Below, one piece after another: positions 1 to 8,903 of a stretch of DNA of 64,000 bases; positions within the stretch are counted from its first letter, which is position 1, and each line of letters opens with the position of its first letter. The notes beneath the pieces were generated by a model, which was given only the letters and a program-made list of their open reading frames with translations, was not told where the DNA came from and searched no databases. The stretch spans positions 3,410,001 through 3,474,000 of the forward strand of contig NZ_JBCJKP010000001.1 of the NCBI RefSeq assembly GCF_039503195.1, given 5' to 3'. Source of the DNA: Streptomyces mirabilis (GTDB lineage Bacteria; Actinomycetota; Actinomycetes; Streptomycetales; Streptomycetaceae). Position numbers and translations under genes: made by a program.

Positions 1-868
1 CGAACATGTTGAGCTGCAGGAAGTCGTCCATGGCGCCCGCGCCGACGATGACGAGGGTGCCGCCGCGGCGGGTGTTCTCGTACGCGGTGCGGGCGGTGGC
101 GGAGCGGCCGACGACCTCGAAGACGTAGTCGAAGCCCTCGCCGCCGGTCACCGACTGCTTCGCGCCCGGGAGTTCGTCGGGCGAGACCGCCTTCGTCGCG
201 CCGAACCGCAGCGCGGCCTCCCGGCGCGAGGCGACCGGGTCGACGGCGACGATCTCGGCGGCGCCCTTGAGGCGCGCGCCCTGGATCGCGGAGATGCCGA
301 CGCCCCCGCAGCCGATCACGGCGACCGAGGAACCGGCGGCCACGTCCGCGGTGTTGAGGGCGGCGCCGAGGCCGGTCGTCACTCCGCAGCCGATGAGGGC
401 CGCGATGTCGAAGGGCACGTCGTCCGGGATCGGAACGGCGGAGCCCGCGTCGACCACGACCTCCTCGGTGAAGGTGCCCGTCCCGGCGAAGCCGAAGACG
501 TCTTGGCCGGGCCGCCGGAAGTTGGGCGTGCCGGCGTTCATGAACCCGGCCAGGCACAGCTGGCTCTGGCCGCGCTTGCAGGCGGGACAGACGCCGCAGG
601 CGGGCAGCCAGCAGACGACGACCCGGTCGCCGGGCTTGAGATGGGTGACGCCCTCGCCGACCTCGACGATCTCCCCGGCGCCCTCGTGGCCGGGCACGAA
701 CGGCGCGGGCTGCGGCAGTACGCCGCTCATGGCGGACAGGTCGGAGTGGCACAGCCCGGTGGCCCGTACCCGGATCCGCACCTTGCCCGGACCGAAGCCC
801 ACCGCCTCGATGTCGTCGAGGACTTCCAGCTTGTCCTGGCCTATCTCGTGCTGTACGGCTGCGCGCAT
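1..868 (-). CDS. Zn-dependent alcohol dehydrogenase, C-terminus cut by window edge
   Basis: Medium-chain dehydrogenase/reductase that would oxidise an alcohol with NAD(P)+. The visible 289 residues start at ATG 868. They show the catalytic zinc site (GLCHSD near residue 40 and GHEGAGE), the four-cysteine structural-zinc lobe (CGVCPACKRGQSQLC) and the Rossmann nucleotide-binding glycines (GCGGVG). The last part of the coenzyme domain lies outside the window. It follows the MaoC-like gene by 45 bases on the same strand, so both probably share one transcript started near the KstR-like site at 1853. The family assignment is firm. A role on a steroid side-chain or acyl alcohol is inferred from the operon only. 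Confidence 0.9.
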   Translation of the reverse strand, partial: MRAAVQHEIGQDKLEVLDDIEAVGFGPGKVRIRVRATGLCHSDLSAMSGVLPQPAPFVPGHEGAGEIVEVGEGVTHLKPGDRVVVCWLPACGVCPACKRGQSQLCLAGFMNAGTPNFRRPGQDVFGFAGTGTFTEEVVVDAGSAVPIPDDVPFDIAALIGCGVTTGLGAALNTADVAAGSSVAVIGCGGVGISAIQGARLKGAAEIVAVDPVASRREAALRFGATKAVSPDELPGAKQSVTGGEGFDYVFEVVGRSATARTAYENTRRGGTLVIVGAGAMDDFLQLNMF

Positions 869-913
869 GGTGCGGCTCCCCTCGACAACGGGCTGATCAC
901 TGACGGGCTGGGC

Positions 914-1771
914 TCAGGAGTGTGTGACGACGGTGTCGGCGAGGACAGGCGCGTCGTCACGCTCGACGGCGCTCACGGCCACCCGGACGCCGCCTTCCCG
1001 CCGCCACATACGGATGCGCAGGGTCTCCCCCGGGTACACGACCCCGGCGAAGCGCGTGGTGTACGAGCGGACGCGCGCCACGTCCCCGCCGAGCAGCGTG
1101 TCGACGACCGCCTTGAGCGTCATCCCGTACGTGCACAGCCCGTGCAGGATCGGCCGGTCGAACCCGGCGAGCTTGGCGAACTCGGGGTCGGCGTGCAGCG
1201 GGTTCCAGTCGCCGGAGAGCCGGTAGAGCAGCGCCTGCTCCTCGCGGACCGGGCGCTCGACGGTCCGGTCCGGCGCACCGGTGGGCTCCTCGAGGCGGGT
1301 GGCGGGGCCGCGGTCGCCGCCCCAGCCGCCCTCTCCCCGTACGAAGATCTGGGCGTCGTTCGTCCACAACGGTCCCTCGGCGTCGGCGACCTCGGTGCGC
1401 ATGACCAGGACGGCCGCCTTGCCCTTGTCGTACACGGCGGCGATCCGCCCGGTGGCCAGGGCCTTGCCCTCGACCGGGATCGGACGGTGCAGTGCGATGG
1501 TCTGGCCGCCGTGCAGGACGCGGGCGAGGTCGACGTCGACGCCGGGCATGGACAGGCCGCTGATCACTCCGGGGGAACCGGCGCCCGCGACGGTGGCGAA
1601 GCTCGGCAGGACGTGCAGCTTCGATTCGAGGGTGTAACGCAGCTCGTCGGGATCCGTCGCCGGGACGCCCGCTCCGAGGCCGAGGTGGTAGAGCTGGACG
1701 TCCTTGCGGTCCCAGGTGATCTCACCGCTGCGGGGTTCGGCGGCGAGGGCCTTGGCGGCGTCGATGGGCAT
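914..1771 (-). CDS. MaoC-like enoyl-CoA hydratase/dehydratase
   Basis: A 285-residue hot-dog-fold hydratase of the MaoC/Hsd17b4 type, which adds water to 2-enoyl-CoA thioesters during beta-oxidation. The N-terminal half (YHLGLGAG, then LPSFATV) resembles the MaoC_dehydratase_N domain. The C-terminal half carries the hydratase-2 motif, with Asp and His in the stretch SGDWNPLHADPEFAK followed by ILHGLCTYG. ATG 1771 was chosen because homology begins there; an open frame continues 41 codons upstream but is not protein-like and crosses the operator. It is first in an operon with the alcohol dehydrogenase. The KstR-like palindrome 82 bases upstream suggests control by steroid-derived CoA thioesters. 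Confidence 0.88.
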   Translation of the reverse strand: MPIDAAKALAAEPRSGEITWDRKDVQLYHLGLGAGVPATDPDELRYTLESKLHVLPSFATVAGAGSPGVISGLSMPGVDVDLARVLHGGQTIALHRPIPVEGKALATGRIAAVYDKGKAAVLVMRTEVADAEGPLWTNDAQIFVRGEGGWGGDRGPATRLEEPTGAPDRTVERPVREEQALLYRLSGDWNPLHADPEFAKLAGFDRPILHGLCTYGMTLKAVVDTLLGGDVARVRSYTTRFAGVVYPGETLRIRMWRREGGVRVAVSAVERDDAPVLADTVVTHS

Positions 1772-1852
1772 GGGGCTCCTGATCAGTAGCGCGAAAGACC
1801 TCGGTGCGGCCGTCCGCACCGTCGGCCGCACCGAGGTCGACACTGGCCGATC

Positions 1853-1866
1853 TAGAACGCGTTCCA
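1853..1866. promoter_or_regulatory. KstR-like operator
   Basis: TAGAACGCGTTCCA is an exact match to the mycobacterial KstR pattern TnnAACnnGTTnnA, with the flanking CT...AG symmetry extending it. It lies 82-95 bases upstream of the MaoC-like start. The match is seen directly; binding is inferred from the kstR homologue at 22610. Confidence 0.75.
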
Positions 1867-2025
1867 GTCCGGCGACCCTTGTATAGCCCAGCACTCGGCA
1901 GTTGTGAAGGCTCCTGACGCCCTGTCAGGTCAACGGTCCGTCCGTCCGGCCGTGACATTTGTCCTGCCGGAGTCCGTACAAGCGCATCTGCCGGGCGGGG
2001 GCCGCGGATTCGTACCGTCTCAGGC

Positions 2026-2937
2026 ATGACACAGACAGGTGGGACAGAGCGTGCCGTGTCCTTCACGGGGGCGGTCAAGGCGTTCGGCGCGGTGCGCGCG
2101 GTGGACGGGGTGGATCTGGAGATCGGCCGCGGCGAGACGGTGGCGCTGCTGGGGCGCAACGGCGCGGGGAAGTCGACCACGATCTCCCTGCTGCTCGGTC
2201 TGAACGAGCCGGACGAGGGGACGGTCGCGCTCTTCGGCGGCCCCCCGGAGGCGGCGGTGCGTGCCGGGCGGGTCGGCGCGATGCTTCAGGAGACCCGGCC
2301 GGTGCCCCGCGTGACCGTCCGTGAGCTGGTCTCCTTCGTCGCGGGCCGCTATCCCGCGCCGCTCCCTGTCGCCGACGCGCTGGAGCTCGCGGGGATCGGG
2401 GATCTGGCCGGGCGGCGCGTCGACCGGCTCTCCGGCGGACAGGCGCAGCGGGTGCGGTTCGCGGTGGCGCTCGCCGGGAACCCCGACCTGATCGTGCTCG
2501 ACGAGCCGACCGCCGCGCTGGACGTGGAGGCGCGGCGCGCGTTCTGGGACTCGATGCGGTCCTACGCGCGGCGTGGTCACACCGTCCTGTTCTCGACGCA
2601 CTACCTGGAGGAGGCCGACGCGCACGCCGACCGGATCCTCGTCATCGACCACGGCCGGCTCGTCGCCGACGGGACCGGCGAGCAGCTCAAGCGGTCGGTG
2701 GGCGGCAACCTGGTCTCCTTCGACCTCGCGGGCCGCGGCACCGAGGGGCTGATCCTGCTGCCCGGTGTGGTGTCGGTGGAGGTGCGCGGGGACCGGGCCC
2801 GGCTGCGCACGGACGACTCGGACGCGACGGTGCTCGCGCTGGCGGAGCTCGGTGCGATCCGCGGTCTGGAGGTCGTTCCCGCGTCCCTGGACGACGCGTT
2901 CATGGCGCTCACCTCGCATGTTCTGGAGACGGTGTGA
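2026..2937 (+). CDS. ABC transporter ATP-binding protein (ABC-2 export type)
   Basis: A 303-residue ATPase with Walker A (GRNGAGKST, about residue 45), signature LSGGQAQR, Walker B (LIVLDEP) and the H-loop histidine in FSTHYLEEAD. The C-terminal 80 residues are the usual drug-exporter (DrrA/CcmA-like) extension. No Shine-Dalgarno is visible. TACCGT seven bases before ATG 2026 fits a leaderless promoter. The stop overlaps the start of the permease gene, and a sensor kinase follows, which is the standard exporter plus NarL-type two-component layout of actinomycetes. The exported substrate is not predictable. Confidence 0.92.
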   Translation: MTQTGGTERAVSFTGAVKAFGAVRAVDGVDLEIGRGETVALLGRNGAGKSTTISLLLGLNEPDEGTVALFGGPPEAAVRAGRVGAMLQETRPVPRVTVRELVSFVAGRYPAPLPVADALELAGIGDLAGRRVDRLSGGQAQRVRFAVALAGNPDLIVLDEPTAALDVEARRAFWDSMRSYARRGHTVLFSTHYLEEADAHADRILVIDHGRLVADGTGEQLKRSVGGNLVSFDLAGRGTEGLILLPGVVSVEVRGDRARLRTDDSDATVLALAELGAIRGLEVVPASLDDAFMALTSHVLETV

Positions 2938-3656
2938 TGCTGGACTATCTGCGCCTCGAAGTGCGCCGGACGCTGCGCGACACCGGCTTCGTCATCGGCG
3001 GCATCGCGATGCCCGTGATGATGTACCTCCTGTTCACCAACCTCGGCGACGGCGGTGACGGCGGCTGGAAGACCGGCTCGATGATCGGCATGGCCGCGTA
3101 CGGGGCGGTGGGCTCGGCCCTGAACACCGGTGGCGGGGTCGCCGAGGACAGGGTGACCGGATGGTTGCGGCAGCTGCGGGTGACCCCGATGACCCCGCGC
3201 GAGGTGGTGCTCGGGCGGACGCTGACCGGCTCGGTGACGGTGCTGCCCGCGATCGCCGTGGTGCTGGCGGCGGGCGGACTGGTCAACGGCGTACGGCTGG
3301 GGGTCTGGCAGTGGGCCGCGGTCGCGGTGCTGCTGTGGCTCGGCTCGATACCCTTCACCCTGCTCGGCCTCGGCAACGGCTACCGGCTCACCGCGCAGAC
3401 GACCGGGGTCGCGAACATGGTGTGCAACCTGGGGCTCTCGGTGGTCGGCGGTCTGTGGTTCCCGCTCACGCTCTTCCCGGGCTGGCTCCGGTCCCTGTCC
3501 GGCTTCACACCCACGAACCGCATCGCCCAGCTCGGCACCTCCGTCGCCGACGGCGACGCACCGGCGCTCGGCGCGGTGGTGGTTCTCACGGCTTGGCTAC
3601 TGGCCTTCGGTTCGTACGCTGTGGTCTCGTACCGCAGGGCCGCGCGGACCATCTGA
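2937..3656 (+). CDS. ABC-2 type transporter permease
   Basis: An integral membrane protein of 239 residues with about six hydrophobic segments and the ABC-2 layout: a short cytoplasmic N-terminus, GMAAYGAVGSAL, and a conserved LRVTPMTPREV loop before helix 3. It would form the membrane channel for the ATPase encoded just upstream. ATG 2937 overlaps the ATPase stop codon by one base (TGATG). A GTG at 2934 is a possible alternative start. Translational coupling is likely. Confidence 0.9.
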   Translation: MLDYLRLEVRRTLRDTGFVIGGIAMPVMMYLLFTNLGDGGDGGWKTGSMIGMAAYGAVGSALNTGGGVAEDRVTGWLRQLRVTPMTPREVVLGRTLTGSVTVLPAIAVVLAAGGLVNGVRLGVWQWAAVAVLLWLGSIPFTLLGLGNGYRLTAQTTGVANMVCNLGLSVVGGLWFPLTLFPGWLRSLSGFTPTNRIAQLGTSVADGDAPALGAVVVLTAWLLAFGSYAVVSYRRAARTI

Positions 3657-3685
3657 AGCGGACCGTCCGAAGGGGGAACGGGGAC

Positions 3686-4966
3686 ATGTCCTGGATGCGA
3701 GGGGTCGCCTGTCAGGTGAGGGAGTGGCGCGCGGCGCGGGCGCGCTGGCGGTCCGACATGGAGCGCTTCAAGGCCGAGCAGCGGGCCGCCCGCAGGAACG
3801 GCGGGAAGATGCCCGAGGACCCGGGACCGCCGCCCACCGGCTTCGCGCTGCTGCCGTGGCTGCTGATGGGGATGGGCGCCTTCTCCAACCTCCTCCAGGG
3901 CAGGACCGCGAACCCCTGGATCGGTGGCCTGGGTCTGTTCACCTTCAACTCCCTCTACATCTACGTGACGTTCCGCGCCTTCGTGAAGGAGGCGCGCGAG
4001 GCCCGCTCCACCAAGGTGGCGCTCGTCCTGATGGGCCTGGTCACCTGTGCGCTGGCCCTCGGGTACGGCGGCAGCTGGCTGTACTTCTTCCCGCTCCTCG
4101 GCCTGGCCACCGGCGCGGTGCTGCGGGGCCCGCGGCTCGGTCAGATCGGTCTCGGCCTGACCGCGCTCGCGGCCGTGATCTCCTTCGTCCGGGCGGGCTG
4201 GGACGCGGTGAACGTCGCGTACGGCACCTTCCTGTCCACCATGGTGACGGCGGCGATCCTCTCCCTCTCCGAGGCCGTACGGGAGCTGCGCGCCGCCCGC
4301 GAGGAGCTGGCCCGACGTGCCGTGGAGAAGGAGCGCCTGCGCTTCTCCCGCGATCTGCACGACCTGCTCGGCCACACGCTCTCCGTCATCGTGGTGAAGT
4401 CGGAGGCGGCCCGCCGGCTGGCCCCGCGCGACCTGGACGCGGCCCTCACGCAGATCACGGACATCGAGTCCGTGGGCCGGCAGGCGCTGACCGAGATCCG
4501 CGAGGCGGTGACCGGCTATCGCGAGGGCAGCCTCACCACGGAACTGGACCGGGCCCGCTCCGCCCTGTCCGCGGCGAGCGTCGACCCCGTGGTCCGCCAG
4601 TCCGGCGCCCCGCTGACCCCGCAGAACGAGGCCCTGCTGGGCTGGGTGGTGCGGGAGGCGGTGACGAACGTCGTACGGCACAGCGGCGCGACCCGCTGCG
4701 AGATCACCGTCGAGGGCGTACCGGGCGGCCATGTCCGCCTGACCGTCACGGACGACGGCACCGGCACGGGCGCCTTCGTGACCGGTCCCGCCGAGGGCAT
4801 CGGCGGCACCGGTCTGAAGGGCCTGACGGAACGCCTCGCGGCGGCGGGCGGGTCGCTCACGGCCGGCCCGTCGCCACGCGGCGGCTTCACGGTGACCGCC
4901 GAACTTCCGGTGGACGCGGCGGACTTGGCGTCCTCTTCGGTGGCTACGGCGCCCAGGGAGCCGTGA
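3686..4966 (+). CDS. NarL/DesK-type sensor histidine kinase
   Basis: A 426-residue membrane kinase. An Arg-rich cytoplasmic N-terminus is followed by about five hydrophobic segments (residues 50-185), a HisKA_3 dimerisation helix with phospho-acceptor His225 in DLHDLLGH, and a HATPase domain (N-box REAVTNVVRHS, G-box DDGTG and GLKGL). It lies 29 bases after the permease gene. The likely partner regulator is at 6775, but an arabinofuranosidase gene on the other strand separates them; that gene's 3' end overlaps this one by 23 bases. Probable role: sensing a membrane-active signal and controlling the linked exporter (inferred from layout). Confidence 0.9.
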   Translation: MSWMRGVACQVREWRAARARWRSDMERFKAEQRAARRNGGKMPEDPGPPPTGFALLPWLLMGMGAFSNLLQGRTANPWIGGLGLFTFNSLYIYVTFRAFVKEAREARSTKVALVLMGLVTCALALGYGGSWLYFFPLLGLATGAVLRGPRLGQIGLGLTALAAVISFVRAGWDAVNVAYGTFLSTMVTAAILSLSEAVRELRAAREELARRAVEKERLRFSRDLHDLLGHTLSVIVVKSEAARRLAPRDLDAALTQITDIESVGRQALTEIREAVTGYREGSLTTELDRARSALSAASVDPVVRQSGAPLTPQNEALLGWVVREAVTNVVRHSGATRCEITVEGVPGGHVRLTVTDDGTGTGAFVTGPAEGIGGTGLKGLTERLAAAGGSLTAGPSPRGGFTVTAELPVDAADLASSSVATAPREP

Positions 4967-6491
4967 CCGCCCAGCTCACGTCGTCCGTCCACGAGGTGGC
5001 GCTGTCGAAGGTGTTCGAGCCGCCGTCACTCGCTATGTAGACGTTGTAGTTGTAGTGCCGGAGGTATCTCGTCGGGTAGTTGTACGAAGCGAACGAGGTC
5101 CCCGTCCCGCTCTTGCCGGTCCCGGCGCAGAACGTGGCGTCCTGTCTGAACTGCGTGGTGCCGACCATGGGTTGTCGGTAGAGCTGGTAGTTGAAGTGCC
5201 GCAGGAAGTCGCCCGGGTAGTTCCGTGACTCGAAGGAGTAGCAGGAGCTGTCGGCGAGGCCCCTGCGGACGACCCAGGTGGCGTCGCCCTTGTCGAGCGT
5301 CGAACTGCTCGACGTGATGGCCGAGATGACCGCCGCGTTGTTCTGGTGGCGGATGTAGTCGGTCGTGCAGCACGAGGTGGTCGCGCGCAGCGAGATCTCC
5401 GACCCGGCCGTCAGCGAGCCGGTGCTGCCGGTCGCACCGCCATAGCCGACGGAGACGATGTTGGCCTGGACGGAGTCGTCGGCGGCGTCCGTCGGGATGC
5501 CCGAGGTCATGACGCCCTCGAAGAAGGACCCGATGGAACCGTTGCTGTTGTCGCCGCCGGTGCCCAGGACGATCGCGCCCTCCTGATGCATGGGCGAGTA
5601 ACCACTGGTGGTGGGTTCACCTCCGGAATAAGTGGTCGTGAGACCGCCCGATTGGGCATTGCCGTATTTCAGCGCGAAATGGTCCTGACCGTTGTTCTTC
5701 AGCAAAGCGGTCACGAACGGCATCGATCCGGTGCCGGTGTTCGACGTGTTCTTGCTGTAGCCGGAGTCCGACTGGAACAGGCCGTTCTCCAGGTCGGCCT
5801 GCACCCAGGGGCCCTGGCCGTAACAGGGCGAGAACCAGCACTCGGTGCCGAAGTTGATCGCGTCCATGTGGCCGTTGCCGGTGTCCTTGTTGTTGGTCTC
5901 GGCGTTGCCGTAGTCGAAGCAGCAGCTGCCGTTGACATGAGTGCCGGAGGTCACCATGTACATCCCCTCGGCCGCCCCGTTGGTGGCCACGCCCGAGGTG
6001 TAGTTGTCCCGGTAGCCCATGCCGGCCGAGATCTCCAGGCCGTAGACCTGGTGGCCGCCGACGGTCACCGGCAGCGCGTCCGCGGGCGCCCCGACGTCGG
6101 CCGCGCCCGCCCCGCCCGCGCCCTCGACGGTGAGGTCGTTGTGGCGCGCGGACTGGTCGTAGAGCTTGGTGATGATGCAGGTGGTACCGGAGCAGAAGGA
6201 GTCCTGTGCCGCCGCGTTCGCGTACCCGCCGGCCGCCAGGAGACCGATGTTCGCGGTGGCGCTGTCGGAGGCGCGCTGCACCTGGTAGAGCGAGCCGTTG
6301 TACGACGAGTAGAGCGCTCTGACGAGGCTGTGCGCGGCGACACAGGGCGTGCCCGCGGCGGCGTAGACGTCACAGGGCAGCGATCCCGCGGCGGTGGCCG
6401 CCGGGGCGCCGACGGCGAGCGCGACGACGGCCGCCAACACCGACAGCACGGCCAGCACGGCGCTTCTCGGGCGCGACGATCTTGGTAACAC
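4944..6491 (-). CDS. abfB: secreted GH54 alpha-L-arabinofuranosidase with CBM42
   Basis: An extracellular enzyme releasing L-arabinose from arabinoxylan or arabinan. The 515-residue protein has a Sec/Tat-like signal peptide (SSRPRSAVLAVLSVL to ATAAGS) and then a GH54 catalytic domain starting LPCDVYAAAGTPCVAAHS and ending near SVQANIVSVGYGG, close in pattern to fungal AbfB. The CBM42 beta-trefoil has three repeats recognisable by DYIRHQNN, DFLRHFNY and RYLRHYNY. GTG 6491 was chosen for its AGAGG ribosome site; the frame runs 60 codons further upstream but crosses the operator-like repeats. GH54 is mainly fungal, and the gene sits inside a two-component locus in reverse, so an inserted, acquired gene is likely. 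Confidence 0.92.
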   Translation of the reverse strand: MLPRSSRPRSAVLAVLSVLAAVVALAVGAPAATAAGSLPCDVYAAAGTPCVAAHSLVRALYSSYNGSLYQVQRASDSATANIGLLAAGGYANAAAQDSFCSGTTCIITKLYDQSARHNDLTVEGAGGAGAADVGAPADALPVTVGGHQVYGLEISAGMGYRDNYTSGVATNGAAEGMYMVTSGTHVNGSCCFDYGNAETNNKDTGNGHMDAINFGTECWFSPCYGQGPWVQADLENGLFQSDSGYSKNTSNTGTGSMPFVTALLKNNGQDHFALKYGNAQSGGLTTTYSGGEPTTSGYSPMHQEGAIVLGTGGDNSNGSIGSFFEGVMTSGIPTDAADDSVQANIVSVGYGGATGSTGSLTAGSEISLRATTSCCTTDYIRHQNNAAVISAITSSSSTLDKGDATWVVRRGLADSSCYSFESRNYPGDFLRHFNYQLYRQPMVGTTQFRQDATFCAGTGKSGTGTSFASYNYPTRYLRHYNYNVYIASDGGSNTFDSATSWTDDVSWAVTAPWAP

Positions 6492-6532
6492 AATGCACCT
6501 CTTCCGTTCCTGGTAGGACAGTGCGGGTACCT

Positions 6533-6594
6533 GGTCGAAATACCGGACATCGTTCGATCGAAATGCCGAACCATTCCCGGTCGAAATGTCGAAC
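6533..6594. repeat. three 16-bp direct repeats at 23-bp spacing upstream of abfB
   Basis: Copies at 6533-6548, 6556-6571 and 6579-6594 fit GrTCGAAATryCGrAC. The constant 23-bp spacing places them on roughly the same DNA face, 42-103 bases before the abfB start. They look like an operator array. The regulator is unknown. Confidence 0.75.
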
Positions 6595-6774
6595 GTTTGC
6601 GAATATCGGCTCGGCACAGGATCGGCAAAGGCGATCACGGAATGTCGAGGCGATTGTTTGCCCGGAGTCAAGGGCCGTCAAGACGCGCGGAGTCGAACCA
6701 TGGAGAGTTTTTAGTTTCCGGCGAAGTGCGCACCACGACAGGTCACGCGCCTCCCCCGCCTTACGCTTGGCCCC

Positions 6775-7416
6775 GTGAACGAGATGCCCCGGGACCACCG
6801 GCCCACGAAGTCCGTGCGTGTCCTGCTTGCCGAGGATCAGGGAATGATGCGGGGCGCGCTCGCCCTGTTGCTGGGGATGGAGCCGGACATCGAGGTCGTC
6901 GCCCAGGTCGCGGCGGGAGACGCCATCGTGGACGCGGCGCTGACCCACCGCCCGGACGTGGCCCTGCTGGACATCGAGCTGCCCGGGATGAGCGGTCTGG
7001 ACGCCGCCGCCGTACTGCGCGAACAGGCGCCGGACTGCCGCGTGTTGATCCTCACCACCTTCGGCCGGCCCGGGTATCTGCGGCGCGCGATGGAGGCGGG
7101 CGCCGCCGGTTTCCTGGTCAAGGACGGCCCCGTGGAGGACCTGGCCGAGGCGATCCGGCGGGTGCTGACCGGCGAGACGGTCATCGACCCGGCGCTCGCC
7201 GCCGCCGCGTTGAGCGCCGGACCCAATCCGCTCACCGCCCGTGAGTGCGACGTCCTGAAGGCCTCGGCGGACGGCGCCACCGTCGCCGACATCGCCTCCA
7301 AGCTCCATCTCTCCGAGTCGACCGTCCGCAACTACCTCTCCTCCGCGATCGGCAAGACGAGCACCCGCAACCGCATGGAGGCGATGCGGGAGGCCCGCCA
7401 ACAGGGCTGGCTCTGA
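6775..7416 (+). CDS. NarL/DesR-type response regulator
   Basis: A 213-residue transcription factor. The receiver domain (residues 14-130) has acidic pair Glu20-Asp21, phospho-acceptor Asp66 in LLDIELPG and Lys in FLVKDGP. The LuxR-type HTH (residues 148-205) contains LTARECDVLKASADGATVAD and STVRNYLSSAIGKT. GTG 6775 follows a TACGCT -10-like hexamer by eight bases with no ribosome site, so a leaderless message is likely; ATG 6784 is the alternative. It is the probable partner of the kinase at 3686, from which it is separated by the reverse-oriented abfB. Confidence 0.9.
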   Translation: MNEMPRDHRPTKSVRVLLAEDQGMMRGALALLLGMEPDIEVVAQVAAGDAIVDAALTHRPDVALLDIELPGMSGLDAAAVLREQAPDCRVLILTTFGRPGYLRRAMEAGAAGFLVKDGPVEDLAEAIRRVLTGETVIDPALAAAALSAGPNPLTARECDVLKASADGATVADIASKLHLSESTVRNYLSSAIGKTSTRNRMEAMREARQQGWL

Positions 7417-7450
7417 CCTCCGGCCGCCCGCCGCACCGCGCGCGAGGGCC

Positions 7451-8287
7451 CTACTTCGTCACCGCCGCCGCCTTGTAGGTCCTTCCCTCCGGTCCCAGGC
7501 AGACGAACCAGTCGGACCGGGAACCGTCCGCCGGGCGGATCGCATCCTCGAAGTCCCCGACGATGCCCGTGCCCGGGGAGGGCCTCGACGCCTCGGTCGT
7601 CGAGCCGTCGTCCCAGGTGCAGGTGACCTCCTGGGCGGTGGTGGCGACCTGACCGACCACGAGCCGCTGGTCGGTCCTGCTCGTCGCCGTCCCACTGGTG
7701 TCCAGCGGCATCGCGCCGGACGTGAGGTCCGTGCCCGCCATGGTGTCGCCCTTCTCGAACGCTCCCAGCAACTTGATCGACGTCTTGCCGTCCAAGGTCA
7801 GGCGGACGAAGTACGAGCTCTTGCCGATGAGCTCGGAGGCGTCGCGCACGTTCACCCACGGCTTGCCGAGCCCGGACCCGGTCATCGCGTCCCGTTGCCC
7901 CTGCGCCTCCGCCTTGTTCCGGGGCGCCCCCCAGACGTCGATGACGACCTTCCACTTCTTGCCGTGCTCGGTTCCCCTGGCCAGATCGCTGCGCTGCGGC
8001 TCGTACACATGCCGCTCGTCGCCCACCGGCGGCCGTGTCGCCGCCGGCGCGACCTTCTGCGCGTCGCCGCCCGTCACCCCGGCCAGCGCCAGCGTCCCCG
8101 TCGAACCGGCGATCACCAGCGCCGCCGCTGCCGCCAGTGCCCAGCGGCGGGCCTTGCGGCGGCGGCCACCACGGACCACCGCCTGGTAGGGGGCTGTGCC
8201 GATCTCCGCCTCGTCCGCGGCGTCGGCCAGCAGGAAGGCGATGTCCCTGTGTGTCATGTCGTGGTTCGTCTCCCGGTCCGCGCTCAT
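7451..8287 (-). CDS. single-pass membrane protein paired with SigE-family sigma factor
   Basis: A 278-residue protein whose start overlaps the sigma factor stop by one base, so the two are translationally coupled. It has an N-terminal cytoplasmic stretch of about 45 residues rich in Asp/Glu, one transmembrane helix (about 49-71, RRWALAAAAALVIAG to LALAGV) and an extracytoplasmic domain of about 200 residues with no family I recognise. No ZAS-type HxxxCxxC anti-sigma motif is visible. Position suggests a regulator or sensor for the sigma factor; this is inference. GTG 8290 is an alternative start. Confidence 0.75.
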   Translation of the reverse strand: MSADRETNHDMTHRDIAFLLADAADEAEIGTAPYQAVVRGGRRRKARRWALAAAAALVIAGSTGTLALAGVTGGDAQKVAPAATRPPVGDERHVYEPQRSDLARGTEHGKKWKVVIDVWGAPRNKAEAQGQRDAMTGSGLGKPWVNVRDASELIGKSSYFVRLTLDGKTSIKLLGAFEKGDTMAGTDLTSGAMPLDTSGTATSRTDQRLVVGQVATTAQEVTCTWDDGSTTEASRPSPGTGIVGDFEDAIRPADGSRSDWFVCLGPEGRTYKAAAVTK

Positions 8288-8826
8288 CACTTCCGCCCTC
8301 CGTGCGTCACCATGTCCGCCAGGCCCGGTATGGCGCGCAGCTTCGCGATCCCCTTCGCCGCGTTGCTCTTCACCGCGCCCACCGAACAGCCCATCGCCTC
8401 CGCCGCCTGGCTCTCGCTCAGGTCCTCCCAGTACCGCAGGACCACCGCCTCGCGCTGGCGCGGCGGCAGTTGGACGAGCGCCGTCAGCAGGGCGCTGCGG
8501 TCGTCGGCCTGGGCGATCCGGTCACCTTGGTCCGGCAGTTCGTGCGTGAGCCCCGAGTCGTCCTTCGGCGCCAGGAACTCCTTGAGCCTTCTGCGGTGTT
8601 TGCGGGCATGCGCGTTGATCATCACGCGCCGTACGTAGGCCTCCGGATCGTCGGCCGCGCCGACCCTGCGCCAGGCCACATAGACCTGCTCCAGCGTCGT
8701 CTGGACCAGGTCCTCGGCGGCGTGCTGCTCCCCCGTAAGGAGAAATGCCGTACGCATCAACCGCGGCCAGCGGCCGATGACAAAGCGCTGGAACTCCTCG
8801 TCCCGAGCCTGCTTCCGATCCCCCAT
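8287..8826 (-). CDS. SigE-family (ECF-like) RNA polymerase sigma factor
   Basis: A 179-residue group 4 sigma factor. Region 2 (residues 10-80) includes FLLTGEQHAAEDLVQTTLEQVY and DPEAYVRRVMINAHA. Region 4 (110-165) includes LPPRQREAVVLRYWEDLSES and the HTH CSVGAVKSNAAKGIAKL. ATG 8826 follows an AGGAGGTG ribosome site; an in-frame GTG two codons upstream lies inside that site and is rejected. It is cotranscribed with the membrane protein whose start overlaps its stop. The promoters it recognises are unknown. Confidence 0.9.
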   Translation of the reverse strand: MGDRKQARDEEFQRFVIGRWPRLMRTAFLLTGEQHAAEDLVQTTLEQVYVAWRRVGAADDPEAYVRRVMINAHARKHRRRLKEFLAPKDDSGLTHELPDQGDRIAQADDRSALLTALVQLPPRQREAVVLRYWEDLSESQAAEAMGCSVGAVKSNAAKGIAKLRAIPGLADMVTHGGRK

Positions 8827-8903
8827 GGGCACCTCCTAGATGTACAAAGGAGTCCACGAGGACCGGATTTCGTTGCCCCGACGGCAGGAGATCTTCGGCG
8901 GCC

